Positions 16,669 to 27,900 of a stretch of 64,000 bases of DNA are shown piece after piece. The translations under genes and the position numbers were made by a program. Positions within the stretch are counted from its first letter, which is position 1. Each line of letters starts with the position of its first letter. Source of the stretch: Limnomonas spitsbergensis (taxonomy: Eukaryota; Chlorophyta; Chlorophyceae; Chlamydomonadales); contig JAYJMM010000109.1 of assembly GCA_037349105.1 (NCBI GenBank), forward strand, positions 900,501 through 964,500, read 5' to 3'. The notes beneath the pieces are model-generated. The model was not told the origin of the DNA. It searched no databases and was given only the letters and a program-made list of their open reading frames with translations.

Positions 16669-18828
16669 GTGCTCTTCCAAAGGCCCCAAACTAACCCTCC
16701 GAAGTATGGAGAAGCTATGTCACAGGAAATCGAGAGGCGGGCCCATGGGCCAGCTCTTTAACATCAAAGTGCAACGTGGATCTGACTGAAGTCGGCGGTA
16801 CTATCCCTTTTTCGAAAATCGGGTACTACACACAATTGCAGATGTCCATGTGACCGGGGCATGGTGTGTGGTTACGCACATACGGGTAGTGGGCGTCATC
16901 ATGTCGTGCGAAGTGTCATGCAGATGATGGTTCCGATGTGAACGAATCGCTGAGTCTCTTCACGTGGAATTATGGTTAACCCAATCCCATGTGTCCACGC
17001 TTCAGAGCTACGAAATCGCTGCGTCTCTGGAGACCGCAGAATCAGCGTGCATTGCGCTTCAGCCATCCCAGCTTGGTGATACTTTGCAAAGCTGTGACAG
17101 TAGACACAGCACTAGTGTAATTTAATGGGGATTGGGGTGTGTCTAGTTGTCTACGGTACCTAGTACTATCTTTCCTACCCACTTTTCAGCCCGCAACATG
17201 GCACACAGTGTCTGATACGGTGTGATGAACCGTAAGGATACACAGCACTGATGGCGTATGCCCCCCCGAGTTCGTCCTCGGCGATGCGAGTCCCGGCTCG
17301 GTCAGGATCACGTGATGCGGGTCTCAAATCGCAACCCCTTCGACAGTTCGAATCGTCGAGTATATTACGCGTCATCCCGGGTGGCGTCATCCTGTGCGTC
17401 ATCATGGGTTGGAGGCAAATTCTCCGACCTCAATCGTTACTCGAACTTATACTTGTGAGGATCAACCCGCGATGTGATACAAAGAAAGAAAGAAAACGCA
17501 TGAGCGTTTCTTGTGGAAACGACATTTGAAACGACATTTACACTACTATGTGGCAGGGCTCTGCGCCCTGCTGTCATGAACCTGGACTAGGGTTTGAGAA
17601 AGTCCACCCATCCCTTAGGGAACAACAGCCACGGTCTCATCATAGTATCTGACGGCAAAAAGTCCATTTCAATTATGCCATCACTGAAGGAGAAGCATAT
17701 TAGTACGCTAGGCTGCTAGGTCGGGAATTTGTTCCTGCGAGATCAACCAGACGCAACATGGGACATGGAATCTCTTCGCTGAGATGTCTGTGTGGCACCG
17801 CTGTGGACATCGTGGACGTACATGCACAGCGCGACAAACAACATATCGACGCCTTGAAGGTCAGAGATGCACGCAAAGCGCTCTTACATGCCTGTGTACC
17901 CCCTGCCATTCGTGCCGTAATCTACTGATCTTACCCATGGTTCATTGGTGCACGTCTTTCCGTCATGCATGTCTAGCTTCGTGGGGTGGATATGTAACAA
18001 TCGCAGACAGGGATGCCATGGAGATGATATACGTCTTGAGCCTCTATCTGGGATTGGGATGCGAGCTAGCATGTCGACCAGCTGCAGCGACCGCAGTGGG
18101 GTTTGGAATTCTAGCATTATACACATCATTTAGTCGGGGAAGGCAGTTTCTCGCTTTTGAAACGTGTTTACAGCTTGGCACTTCGTTCTCGAAGTGCTTT
18201 GTCGCTGGCGTGTTGGGCCCAAACTGCTACCGGTGAACCTGTTGCAGCGTCGTAACATATATGTCTTGAGTTTGAAAGAGACGCGTTGGCCCTGGTCGAC
18301 CTCATAATTCTTATCACCGTGTTTCGGCATCGGCCCCTCTACTCGTGACCCTGGAACCCGGAAGTTGATTCCGCTACACTGTCACTCGCTTGCTGATTCC
18401 ATGCATGCAACGAAGTTCCTTGTACTTTTTAGAACCCTGGGGCAGGCGAGTAGCTCACAGGAGCATGCGTGATCACTTTCCTCTTGGCTACTGCGTGTCC
18501 ATGCCGCTGCGCATCCGGCAGCCAATCCAACGGCTTGTGCATGCCAATTACTCACGTGTAGGGGTGGTTACTGACGCATCACCCATGCTGATGCTCATTA
18601 CCATAGGTCGTGCCTCCCAGCAAGGGGCCCCAGGTTCTCGTACCAGTCGTTGCCGCTTCCCTTGCTGACACCCCTATCGAAAATGACGCAAGCTGCGCGC
18701 ATCAGCCCCTAGCCAGCTCAAAGATGCAGTCGAAGCGCGTCATAACTAGATCCGAGTCCCGTAGATTGCTGATCCGGTCTCCTGGCAGCGGACAACCCAG
18801 ACCCGCTGCAGCATCACGAATCGCTTAC
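16669..18828. other. No gene recognised
   Basis: Short frames only, none with recognisable content. A small perfect hairpin (8-bp arms GCACTTCG / CGAAGTGC) lies near 18,178-18,197, and a run of AAAG repeats near 17,480. Composition is mixed and unlike the GC-rich retroelement coding part. Confidence 0.6.
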
Positions 18829-19455
18829 TGCTAATCCATGCTGCTGATCCATGCAGCTGATCTATGCAGCTGATACAGGCAGCTGATCCATGCTGCTAAT
18901 CCATGCAGCTGATCTATGCAGCTGATCTATGCAGCTGATCCATGCAGCTGATCTATGCAGCTGATCCATGCTGCTAATCCATGCAGCTGATCTATGCAGC
19001 TGATCCATGCAGCTGATCTATGCAGCTGATCCATGCAGCTGATCTATGCAGCTGATCCATGCTGCTAATCCATGCAGCTGATCTATGCAGCTGATCCATG
19101 CAGCTGATCTATGCAGCTGATACAGGCAGCTGATCCATGCTGCTAATCCATGCAGCTGATCTATGCAGCTGATCCATGCAGCTGATCTATGCAGCTGATC
19201 CATGCAGCTGATCTATGCAGCTGATCCATGCTGCTAATCCATGCAGCTGATCTATGCAGCTGATACAGGCAGCTGATCTATGCAGCTGATCCATGCAGCT
19301 GATCTATGCAGCTGATCCATGCTGCTAATCCATGCAGCTGATCTATGCAGCTGATCCATGCAGCTGATCTATGCAGCTGATACAGGCAGCTGATCCATGC
19401 TGCTAATCCATGCTGCTGATCCATGTAGCAGATCCATGCATCTCATCCATGCTGT
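18829..19455. repeat. 13-bp tandem array (CTGATCCATGCAG family)
   Basis: About 48 head-to-tail units of 13 bp with four main variants: CTGATCCATGCAG, CTGATCTATGCAG, CTGATACAGGCAG and CTAATCCATGCTG. Variants recur in an ordered way, so higher-order units exist. Most junctions make the palindrome CAGCTG. Confidence 0.97.
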
Positions 19456-20450
19456 TGGTTCAGGCGGGACATGCATAGATGTGTGCACATCAGTAGTAGC
19501 AGCACCAGCACCTGCAGGTTTCTAGTCCGGGAGCCAGTTGCAGTAAAATGCAGTCACGCGCTTCCGTATGTGAGATTAATCCATGATGCTGCCATCTTGA
19601 GTGTTATGGGGCCTTTTCTGTGTGTGGGCCACGCAAGCTACTTTTGGTGGGAGCCTAGACTCAGCGCCTCTAGGGCGGAAAGTGGATGGATTGATGGAGG
19701 GTTCTATTAAAGTATACCTTCTTCCTTGACCCTATTTTTCTCCTTGCCCTGCTCCTGAAGGCGATTTGAGCTCCACAGCGACTCTTTCCGCCGTCTACAT
19801 GATGGAGCCAGATGGATTGATGCAGCCGGCGGTGGTCATAGATCTGCCGGCTGGGGTGGGGACATGCTGGACGGTGTGGCCAAAGGTACGGGGCATGCCA
19901 CGAGGTTTTGATGGCTGAACAAACAGCGGCATGCCCCCAATCAAGCAGGGTTGTGGGCTTGTAGGTGATGAAGAACCTTGCCTCCAAAAGGTGTTGTGCA
20001 CAGGTACAAAAAAACGAATAATGATAAAATCAGAACTGCCACTGTCACTAAGTTCCTTTCTTCCTGCCTGGCTTAAAGCGGTGCAGCTTTTATTATTAGA
20101 CCTCTTGCCATTAACCATGTCTATCAAACACGAGCAGCTGGCATGCTGCTCTTCTGCCTGTGCCGGGGACAGGCAGGCAGGTGGATGGAAAGCTGAGTCC
20201 CGGCTTCCAACCGGCTTTCAATCCACCTGCCCCTGGCACAGTCAGACAAGTGGATTGAAAGCCGGGATGGGCTTCAAGAGCCCCGGGAGCAAGGCAGTGC
20301 CTGGGGTATCTGAGCCGAATCAGAACCCTGATAGTCAGCCTGGGACCAACATGAATGCCATGACACAGAAAGAAAAAAAACGAAGGAGGCTAAAGAAACA
20401 ACGCGGCATGGGCCTCGGCCTCGGCCTCGCTGTTACCATACTATGACACA
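19456..20450. other. No gene recognised; one imperfect inverted repeat
   Basis: A 171-codon frame on + (19,931-20,446) has no recognisable domain and ends in a Lys/Arg-rich tail with GLGLGLG; I do not support it as a gene. The inverted repeat at 20,159-20,240 is listed separately. Confidence 0.5.
20159..20240. repeat. Imperfect inverted repeat, with a third partial copy downstream
   Basis: Arms at 20,159-20,195 and 20,211-20,240 share GCAGGTGGAT[TG]GAAAGC. A third copy in the left-arm orientation (AGTGGATTGAAAGCCGGG) follows at about 20,249-20,266. Confidence 0.75.
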
Positions 20451-20893
20451 AATGGATGTGCTGTGAGGCGCAGGTTGGTGCGGGCGTAGCCTTCAATGGA
20501 TGTGCTGTGAGGCGCAGGTTGGTGCGGGCGTAGCCTTCAATGGATGTGCTGTGAGGCGCAGGTTGGTGCGGGCGTAGCCTTCAATGGATGTGCTGTGAGG
20601 CGCAGGTTGGTGCGGGTGTAGCCTTCAATGGATGTGCTGTGAGGCGCAGGTTGGTGCGGGTGTAGCCTTCAATGGATGTGCTGTGAGGCGCAGGTTGGTG
20701 CGGGTGTAGCCTTCAATGGATGTGCTGTGAGGCGCAGGTTGGTGCGGGTGTAGCCTTCAATGGATGTGCTGTGAGGCGCAGGTTGGTGCGGGTGTAGCCT
20801 TCAATGGATGTGCTGTGAGGCGCAGGTTGGTGCGGGTGTAGCCTTCAATGGATGTGCTGTGAGGCGCAGGTTGGCGCGGGCGTAGCCTTCAAT
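20451..20893. repeat. 44-bp tandem array, 10 copies
   Basis: Ten almost perfect copies of a unit starting AATGGATGTGCTGTGAGG and ending GTAGCCTTC. The main variant is GGGCGTAG versus GGGTGTAG: the C form is at both ends and the T form in the middle, consistent with expansion from the interior. Confidence 0.98.
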
Positions 20894-21324
20894 GCAAAAC
20901 AAAACATGTCCATCTAGTACACAAATTAACCTCTAGGGGGCAATCAGTAGAACCCGTCAGTTGGTGCTACCCAGGGGTGGCCAAGCTCGTGGAAATGATC
21001 CCCGGTGGAAGTGGCTTCTGAAACACAGTCCAATGAGAGGGTTTTAAACCTGTCACAAACTGCTACCAAAGTTTGGAGACGGTCACCCTTGAACATTAAC
21101 CCCATAGTAGGACAGCCTCCTATCTCTGGAGGCCCCTGAACCTAACATCCACACCAGGGGTCCACACCACCGCCCAGTGCTGCCTGTAAACTAGCAATGG
21201 CCATTTTGTGTACGCCCCACCCCCCTCTACGGACACTGCCCACGCCCCACGCCCTCCCATTCGTTCCTGAAAAAAATACCTGGAAGTTGGCAGCAAAATA
21301 TCCCCCCCTTCGCCCCTCCTTCCT
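20894..21324. other. No gene recognised
   Basis: About 430 bp between two tandem arrays. No frame longer than chance and no structure that I can identify. Confidence 0.5.
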
Positions 21325-21720
21325 TCACCGAGGAACTGCTTCAGTCTCCGGCCGCAAGCACTCAGTGGATGACAGTACCCCCATGCAATCAGTATTTAAG
21401 TACTGCTTCCCTCCTACTCCCCTCTGTAGCTGCTCCAGCCTGGGACCGACCGCAAGCACTCAAGTGGATGACAAAACCTCCGTGCAATCAGTATTGAAAA
21501 TCTGCTCCCCTTGCCCCCTCCCCCTTTTCTCTGTAGCTGCTCCAGCCTGGGACCGGCCGCAAGCACTCAAGTGGATGATATAACCTCCATGCAATCAGCA
21601 TTATCATACAGCTTCCCTCCCCCCTCTCTCTATAGCTGCCCCAGCCTGGAACCGGCCGCCTACACTCCGTGGATGAGAATACCCCCATGAAGGCCTCTGC
21701 GGAAAACAGCCCGGCTAACA
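21325..21720. repeat. ~100-bp tandem repeat, 4 copies
   Basis: Four diverged copies, recognised by the anchor GTGGATGA at about 21,365, 21,464, 21,571 and 21,669, each preceded by an AGCCTGGGACCGGCCGCAAGC-like block in the better copies. Spacing is 98-107 bp. Confidence 0.85.
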
Positions 21721-21779
21721 GATCCACCACCCATGGAGGGACGCAACACCTGGTAAGGAGTCTGGGAATAAACCTTAAT

Positions 21780-24237
21780 AAAGTAGAAGGGGGCAGATAG
21801 GGTTTAGGGCAAGGAGGGAGAAGAGGGCAGATAGGGTTTAGGGCAGGGAGGGAGAAGGGGGCAGATAGGGTTTAGGGCAGGGAGGGAGATGGGGGCAGAT
21901 AGGGTTTAGGGCAAGGAGGGAGAAGGGGGCAGATAGGGTTTAGGGCAGGGAGGGAGAAGGGGGCAGATAGGGTTTAGGGCAGGGAGGGAGATGGGGGTTA
22001 GGGCAAGGAGGGTAAAACGTGGGAGAAGGGGTTTAGGGCAAGGGGGGGGGAGATAGGGTTAAGGGCAAGGAGGGAGAAGGGGGGGGGGGGGGGGGGGGGG
22101 ACATAGGGTCTAGGGCAAGGAGGGAGAAGGGGGGGAGATAGGGTTTAGGGCATAGAGGGAGAAATAGGGTTTAGGGCAAGGAGGGAGAAGGGGGGAGATA
22201 GGGTTTAGGGCAATGTGGGAGAGTTTGGGAGATAGGGTTTAGGGTAAGGGGGGAAATAGGGTTAAGGGCAAGGAGGGAGAAGGGGGGAGATAAGGTTTAG
22301 GGCAAGGAGGGAGAAGGGGGCAGATAGGGTTTAGGGTAAGGAGGGAGAAGGGAGGAGATAGGGTTTAGGGCAAGGATGGAGAAGGGGGGAGATAGGGTTT
22401 AGGGCTATGTGGGAGAAGTGGGGAGATAGTGTTTAGGGCAAGGAGGGAGAAGTGGGGAGATAGTGTTTAGGGCAAGGAGGGAGAAGGGGGGAGATAGGGT
22501 TTAGGTCAAGGAAGGAGAAGGGGGGAGAGAGGGTTTGGGGTAAAGGGGGAGAGAGGGGGGAGAGAGGGTTTAGGGCAAGGAGGGAGAAGGGGGGAGATAG
22601 GGTTAAGGCAAGGTGGGAGAATGGGGGGGGGGGGGGGGTAGGGTTTAGGGTAAGGGAAAAAGGGGGTTTAGGGCAAGGAGGGAGAAGGGGGAGATATGGT
22701 TTAGGGCAAGGAGGGAGAATGGGTGAGATAGGGTATAGGGCAAGGAGGGAGAAGGGGGGGGGGGGGGGGGTAGTGTTTATGTCAAGGAGGGAGAAGGGGG
22801 AAGATAGGGTTTAGGGTTACGAGGGGGAAGGGGGGAGATGGGGTTTAGGGCAAGGACGAAGAAGGGGGGAATAGGGTTTAGGGCAAGGGGGGAGATAGGG
22901 TTTAGGGCAAGGATGGAGAAGGGGGGGAGATAGGGTTTATGTCAAGGAGGGAGAAGGGGGGAGATCGGGTTTGGGGTAAAGGGGGAGAAGGGGGGAAATA
23001 GTGTATAGGGCAAGGAGGGAGAAGGGGGGAGATAGGGTATAGGGCAATGAGGGAGAATGGGGGGGGGGGGGGGGGTTATTTCAAGGAGGGAGAAGGGGGG
23101 AGATGTGGTTTAGGGCAAGGAGGAAGAAGGGGGGAATAGGGTTAAGGGCAAGGGGGGAGAAGGGGGGAGATAGGGTTAAGGGCAATGAGGGAGAAGGGGG
23201 GGGGATAGGGTTTATGTCAAGGAGGGAGAAGGGGGGAGATAGGGTTCTGGGTAAAGGGGGAGAAGGGGGGAGATAGGGTATAGGGCAAGGAGGGAGAAGG
23301 GGGGAGATAGGGTTCAGTGTAAGGAGGGAGAAGGGTGGGAAATAGGGTTAAGGGCAAGGAGGGAGAAGGGGGGGGGGGGGGGGGTAGGGTTTATGTCAAG
23401 GAGGGAGAAGGGGGGAGATAGGGTTTTGGGTAAAGGGGGAGAAGCGGGGAAATAGGGTATAGGGCAAGGAGGGAGAAGGGGGGAGATAGGGTCTAGTGTA
23501 AGGAGGGAGAAAGGGGGGTGATAGGGTTTAGGTCAAGGAGGGAGAAGGGGGGGGATAGGGTTTAGGTCAAGGAGGGAGAAGGGGGGGAGATAGGGTTTAG
23601 GTCAAGGAGGGAGAAGGGGGGGGATATGGTTTAGGGCAAAGAGGGAGATTGGGGAGATATGGTTTAGGGCAAGGAGGGAGAAGGGGGCGATATAGGGTTT
23701 AGGGTAAGGGAAAAAGGGGGTTTAGGGCAAGGAGGGAGAAGGGGGAGGTATGGTTTAGGTCAAGGAGGGAGAAGGGACAGCTAGGGTTTAGGGCAAGGAG
23801 GGAGAAGGGGGCAGATAGGGTTTAGGGCAAGGAGGGAGAAGGGGGAGATAGGGTTTGGGGTAAGGATGGAGAAGGGGGGCAGATAGGGTTTAGGGCAAGA
23901 ATGAAGAAGGGGGGAGATAGGGTTTAGGGCAAGGAGGGAGAAGGGGGGAATAGGGTTTATGATAAAAATGGGAGAAGGGGACCGATAGGGTTTAGGGCAG
24001 GGAGGGAGAAGGGGGGAGATGGGGTTTATGGCAAGGAGGGAGAAGGGGGGAATAGGGTTTAGGGTTAGGAGGGGGAAATAGGGTTTAGGGCAAGGAGGGA
24101 GGGCAGGGTTTAGGGCGAGGAGGGGGAAATAGGGTTTAGGGCAAGGAGGGAGAAGGGGGGAATAGGGTTTAGGGTTAGGAGGGGGAAATAGGGTTTAGGG
24201 CAAGGAGGGAGGGCAGGGTTTAGGGCGAGGAGGGAGG
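21780..24237. repeat. Degenerate ~35-bp G-rich array with TTTAGGG motifs
   Basis: Roughly 70 units built from GGGAGAAGGGGGGAGATAGG and GTTTAGGGCAAGGA. The core GGGTTTAGGG matches the plant/green-algal telomere repeat. Several poly-G runs, the longest around 22,082-22,100, interrupt it. The + strand is almost free of C. It stops about 350 bp before the first cyclase exon. Confidence 0.95.
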
Positions 24238-24590
24238 GTGAGAGGGTGGATCTGGCTTATCCCTTTGTGTACATCAGAGGACGCACTTGACTTTCGAGTC
24301 CTTACGTTGAAAATTTTAAATCGAAAATTTGAGATCTGGCATGTATTATTAGTTGATGGCTTTGATGCCGTCCGAGCTTCGTTGGCGCTGGTCCCACCCC
24401 TCGCCCTCTTGGAGCCCTAATGACTTCAAAATTGTATCTCACTGCGGTTTCTCTCTGCACCTTTGAACCCCATGCCCAACCCAAGCCAATCTCTTTCAAC
24501 CAAAACCCGAATTCTCATACCCTCAACCCGACACCCTGCAACCAGGGGGGCGTCGTGCACTCATCGTGCTCATCTCTCGTTGCCGCGCAG
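24238..24590 (+). promoter_or_regulatory. Putative upstream/5' region of the cyclase gene
   Basis: The only non-repetitive DNA between the telomere-like array and the first exon that I can support. No TATA box or promoter motif is convincing. A good acceptor (TGCCGCGCAG) at 24,581-24,590 means an upstream exon may exist and that this could be intron. The call rests on position only. Confidence 0.3.
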
Positions 24591-24614
24591 CAGATCTCGG
24601 ACAGCCATGTAGCG

Positions 24615-24905
24615 ATGATGATGTCCAGCCAGGCGGTGCGGCCCCGCCTGATCTCGCCCTGGGCGACGTCCGTCCCCACCTCCGCCTCCTCCTTTGCCTC
24701 TGCCGGCCCCAGCCTCAGCCCCCTGCGGCAGACGGGCACATGGCCTGTTACCGCCGCCGCCGCCACGGCTGCCACCGGATTCCCGCTAGCGGAGGACGGC
24801 TTCGCCCATTCGTCACTGACTAGGTCGTGCCCTGATGGGACTGCCAACCGCTCACAGGGAGCAGCGGGATTCAGCGGGAGGTCTATTGTGCCGACAGCCC
24901 CCTTG
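24615..24905 (+). CDS. Cyclase exon 1 (N-terminal, Ser/Thr/Ala-rich)
   Basis: Encodes residues 1-97 if translation starts at the first of three consecutive in-frame ATGs (24,615, 24,618, 24,621). The frame is open upstream to the acceptor at 24,590, so the exon may begin at 24,591 with a start further 5'. Donor GTATGT at 24,906, phase 0. The protein is low-complexity with no domain. Confidence 0.65.
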
Positions 24906-27900
24906 GTATGTGTGTCTGCTTTTGTGCAGGGTGCAGGGCTAAGGATCCAGCGAACCGTAAGCGAAGCCAGGTATGACTGCAAGGTTCAGGACTAAGGAAT
25001 GAGCAAATCTTACGCAAAGCCAGGTGTGACTGCAAGGTTCAGGACTAAGGATTGAGCAAATCTTACGCAAAGCCAGGTGTGACTGCAAGGTTCAGGACTA
25101 AGGATTGAGCAAATCTTACGCAAAGCCAGGTGTGACTGCAAGGTTCAGGACTAAGGATTGAGCAAATCTTACGCAAAGCCAGGTGTGACTGCAGGGTTCA
25201 GGACTAAGGATTGAGCAAATCTTACGCAAAGCCAGGTGTGACTGCAAGGTTCAGGACAAAGGATTGAGCAAATCTTACGCAAAGCCAGGTGTGACTGCAA
25301 GGTTCAGGACTAAGGATTGAGCAAATCTTACGCAAAGCCAGGTGTGACTGCAAGGTTCAGGACTAAGGATTGAGCAAATCTTACGCAAAGCCAGGTGTGA
25401 CTGCAAGGTTCAGGACTAAGGATTGAGCAAATCTTACGCAAAGCCAGGTGTGACTGCAAGGTTCAGGACTAAGGATTGAGCAAATCTTACGCAAAGCCAG
25501 GTGTGACTGCAAGGTTCAGGACTAAGGATTGAGCAAATCTTACGCAAAGCCAGGTGTGACTGCAGGGTCTGGCAGATAACAGTTATGGGATGGACTCTAT
25601 ATCTCAATCATCAGCAGTAAGCAGTTGATCCACTAAATATCATTTGCATGAATCCAGCCTGCCCGTAAATACTTAAAAGGCGAATTAAGGACCTGCCCAG
25701 GTATGGAATCCCCAGGCATGGAACATTCGGCACGGTTCCCTCCTGCCTTGCGCATGAACTCGCACGTCCTAGAGCCCCCCCCCACACCTCCAAGTGTGAC
25801 CAGGCTGCCTACGAGTGTACCGGGGTACCTTCATGCTCAGATTTCTTTCCACGCAGCCCGTCGCTTTGCGAAAAGGGTGCTGGATAGGGGTGTGGGCTTA
25901 ACGTTGTAACAGCAACACCACAACAAGGCCTCTGATGGTCAGGTTGCCACCCCTGCCCCGCCCCTTGTGCCCCTGCCCCCCCTTTGTGCCCCTGCCATGC
26001 CCCTTGTGCCCTGCCCCCCCCCCAATATCCCCTTCCTGTCCCCTATGCTCTCTCCCCCATCCCCTCCTCCCTCCCCACCCCCTGTACTCCCCCCCCGATC
26101 CCCTAATCCCCCCCCCCCCCCCCCCCCCTTGTGCTCCCCACCCCATCCCCTAACCCCGACCCCGTGCTCCCCACTCCCCGTTCTCCCCATCCCATCGACC
26201 ATCCCTAACCCCGCACCCCCTGTGCTCCCCACCCCCCGCTAACCCCGACCCCCTGCTCCCCCAATTGCTCCTTGCAGCCCTCCTCGGCCGTGTTTGAGCG
26301 CGTCCTCTCCGTCTTCTCTATGGTGCCCTACCTCATCACGCTGCTAGACCTGCAGGCAGGGCCGGTCTTCCAGAACGACCTCAGCTTGAGGTGGGAACGC
26401 CAGGGGCTTCCGGACACACGCATGGGCTCCAGGACACACGCATGGGCACCAGGACACACGCATGGGCACCAGGACACACGCATGGGCACCAGGACACACG
26501 CATGGTGACCAGAACACACGCATGGTGACCAGAACACACTTAGGCTGAGGCAGACTCACAAACCTCTCAAGGGGCACCTGGGCACACTCATGGGCACCTG
26601 GGCACACTCAGCCTAAGAAATCGCAAATTACGCTCTCAAATTAAAGACAAGCAATTTGTGTACCGCGTTTCTCTATCCAGACGCCGCATTTAAACTGTTA
26701 AGGGACCTCCTGACATCGGCAAACAATGCCGTTGTAAAGGATGTACCGTATGGCAGTGTATAAATGTATGTACGGGTCATGCGCGTTGAGGGTCTGTGAT
26801 GTACCATATGCATTTGTGTCCCGAAGTGCATGCTTGATAAACCCGTCCCCCCCCCACCTAGCCCTGCACTTGTTTGCTTTGCTAACATCTCAGGGGGCGA
26901 TTAGAGGCAGGCCGCGATGGCGCCCTGCCAACACCCCCTTCACACTTCTACACCCCCTGCCAACACCCTTTTCACACTTCCACACACCCTGCTAACATCC
27001 CTATCGCACTTCCGCACCTGCGCTCTCCCCCCGCTAGGTATTATGGTAACATCTCAGAAGGCGACTCGAGCCAGGCTGCCCCGCGTGCGCTGCGCCCAGG
27101 CGCGATCTCATCAGAGGACTTGCTAAGCATGCTGCTGCCCGACCAGCAGGGGCTTGTCGAGGAAATGATTTTCAGCGTCAACTCAGGGCAGCCGTGGGAG
27201 CGGGTCTTGCAGGTGGGTGACTAGGCGGCAGTACAGGTGGTGAGGTGGGTGACTAAGGGGGCAGTACACGTGGGTGACTCATGGGCAGTACATGTGGGTG
27301 ATTAATTGGATGTGAAGGTCGATGTCTAGGTGGCAGTACAGGTGGGGGACTCACGAGCAGTATACGTGGGGTGACTAGGCGGAAGTACAGCTGGGAGACT
27401 TCACGGCAGTACAGGTGGGTGGTTATTTGACAGTACAGGTGGTTGACAAGGGGGGCAATACATGTGGGTGATTAGTTGGCAGTATAGGTGGGTGACTAGG
27501 GAGCAGTGAGAACGTGTCTCACGGGTTGATTAAATGGAGCTGCCCAAACTGCATGACTAGAGGTGTGCTCCGCACTGGTCCGAAGACTGGCACAGCGAGA
27601 CCCACACTGCCACATCCTCAATCCTCATCGCGACGCCCAAGCCCAAGAGGACCCTCGCGAGCCCTCTTCACGCAGCATTTGCAAGCAGTGACGAGCTTAA
27701 GTCGCCGGGTTAAGGGTTTAGGGTAGGGCTTTAAACCCGAAATCCTAAACCCTAAACCATTTGCAAGCTGTGATGAGCTTAAGCCGCCGCCATTTTCCTT
27801 AAAGCGTGGCCCTAGTGTGCCAGCTGCAGAAGCTGGCAGAGGCTTTTCAGCTGCCGCAGCCCCCCCACCCATTCTCTCTTCTCTCTCCTTACACTTCCCC

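Noticed and set aside
19931..20446. 171-codon + frame with Lys/Arg-rich tail
   Set aside because: Overlaps an inverted repeat, no domain, ends in simple sequence GLGLGLG; probably chance.
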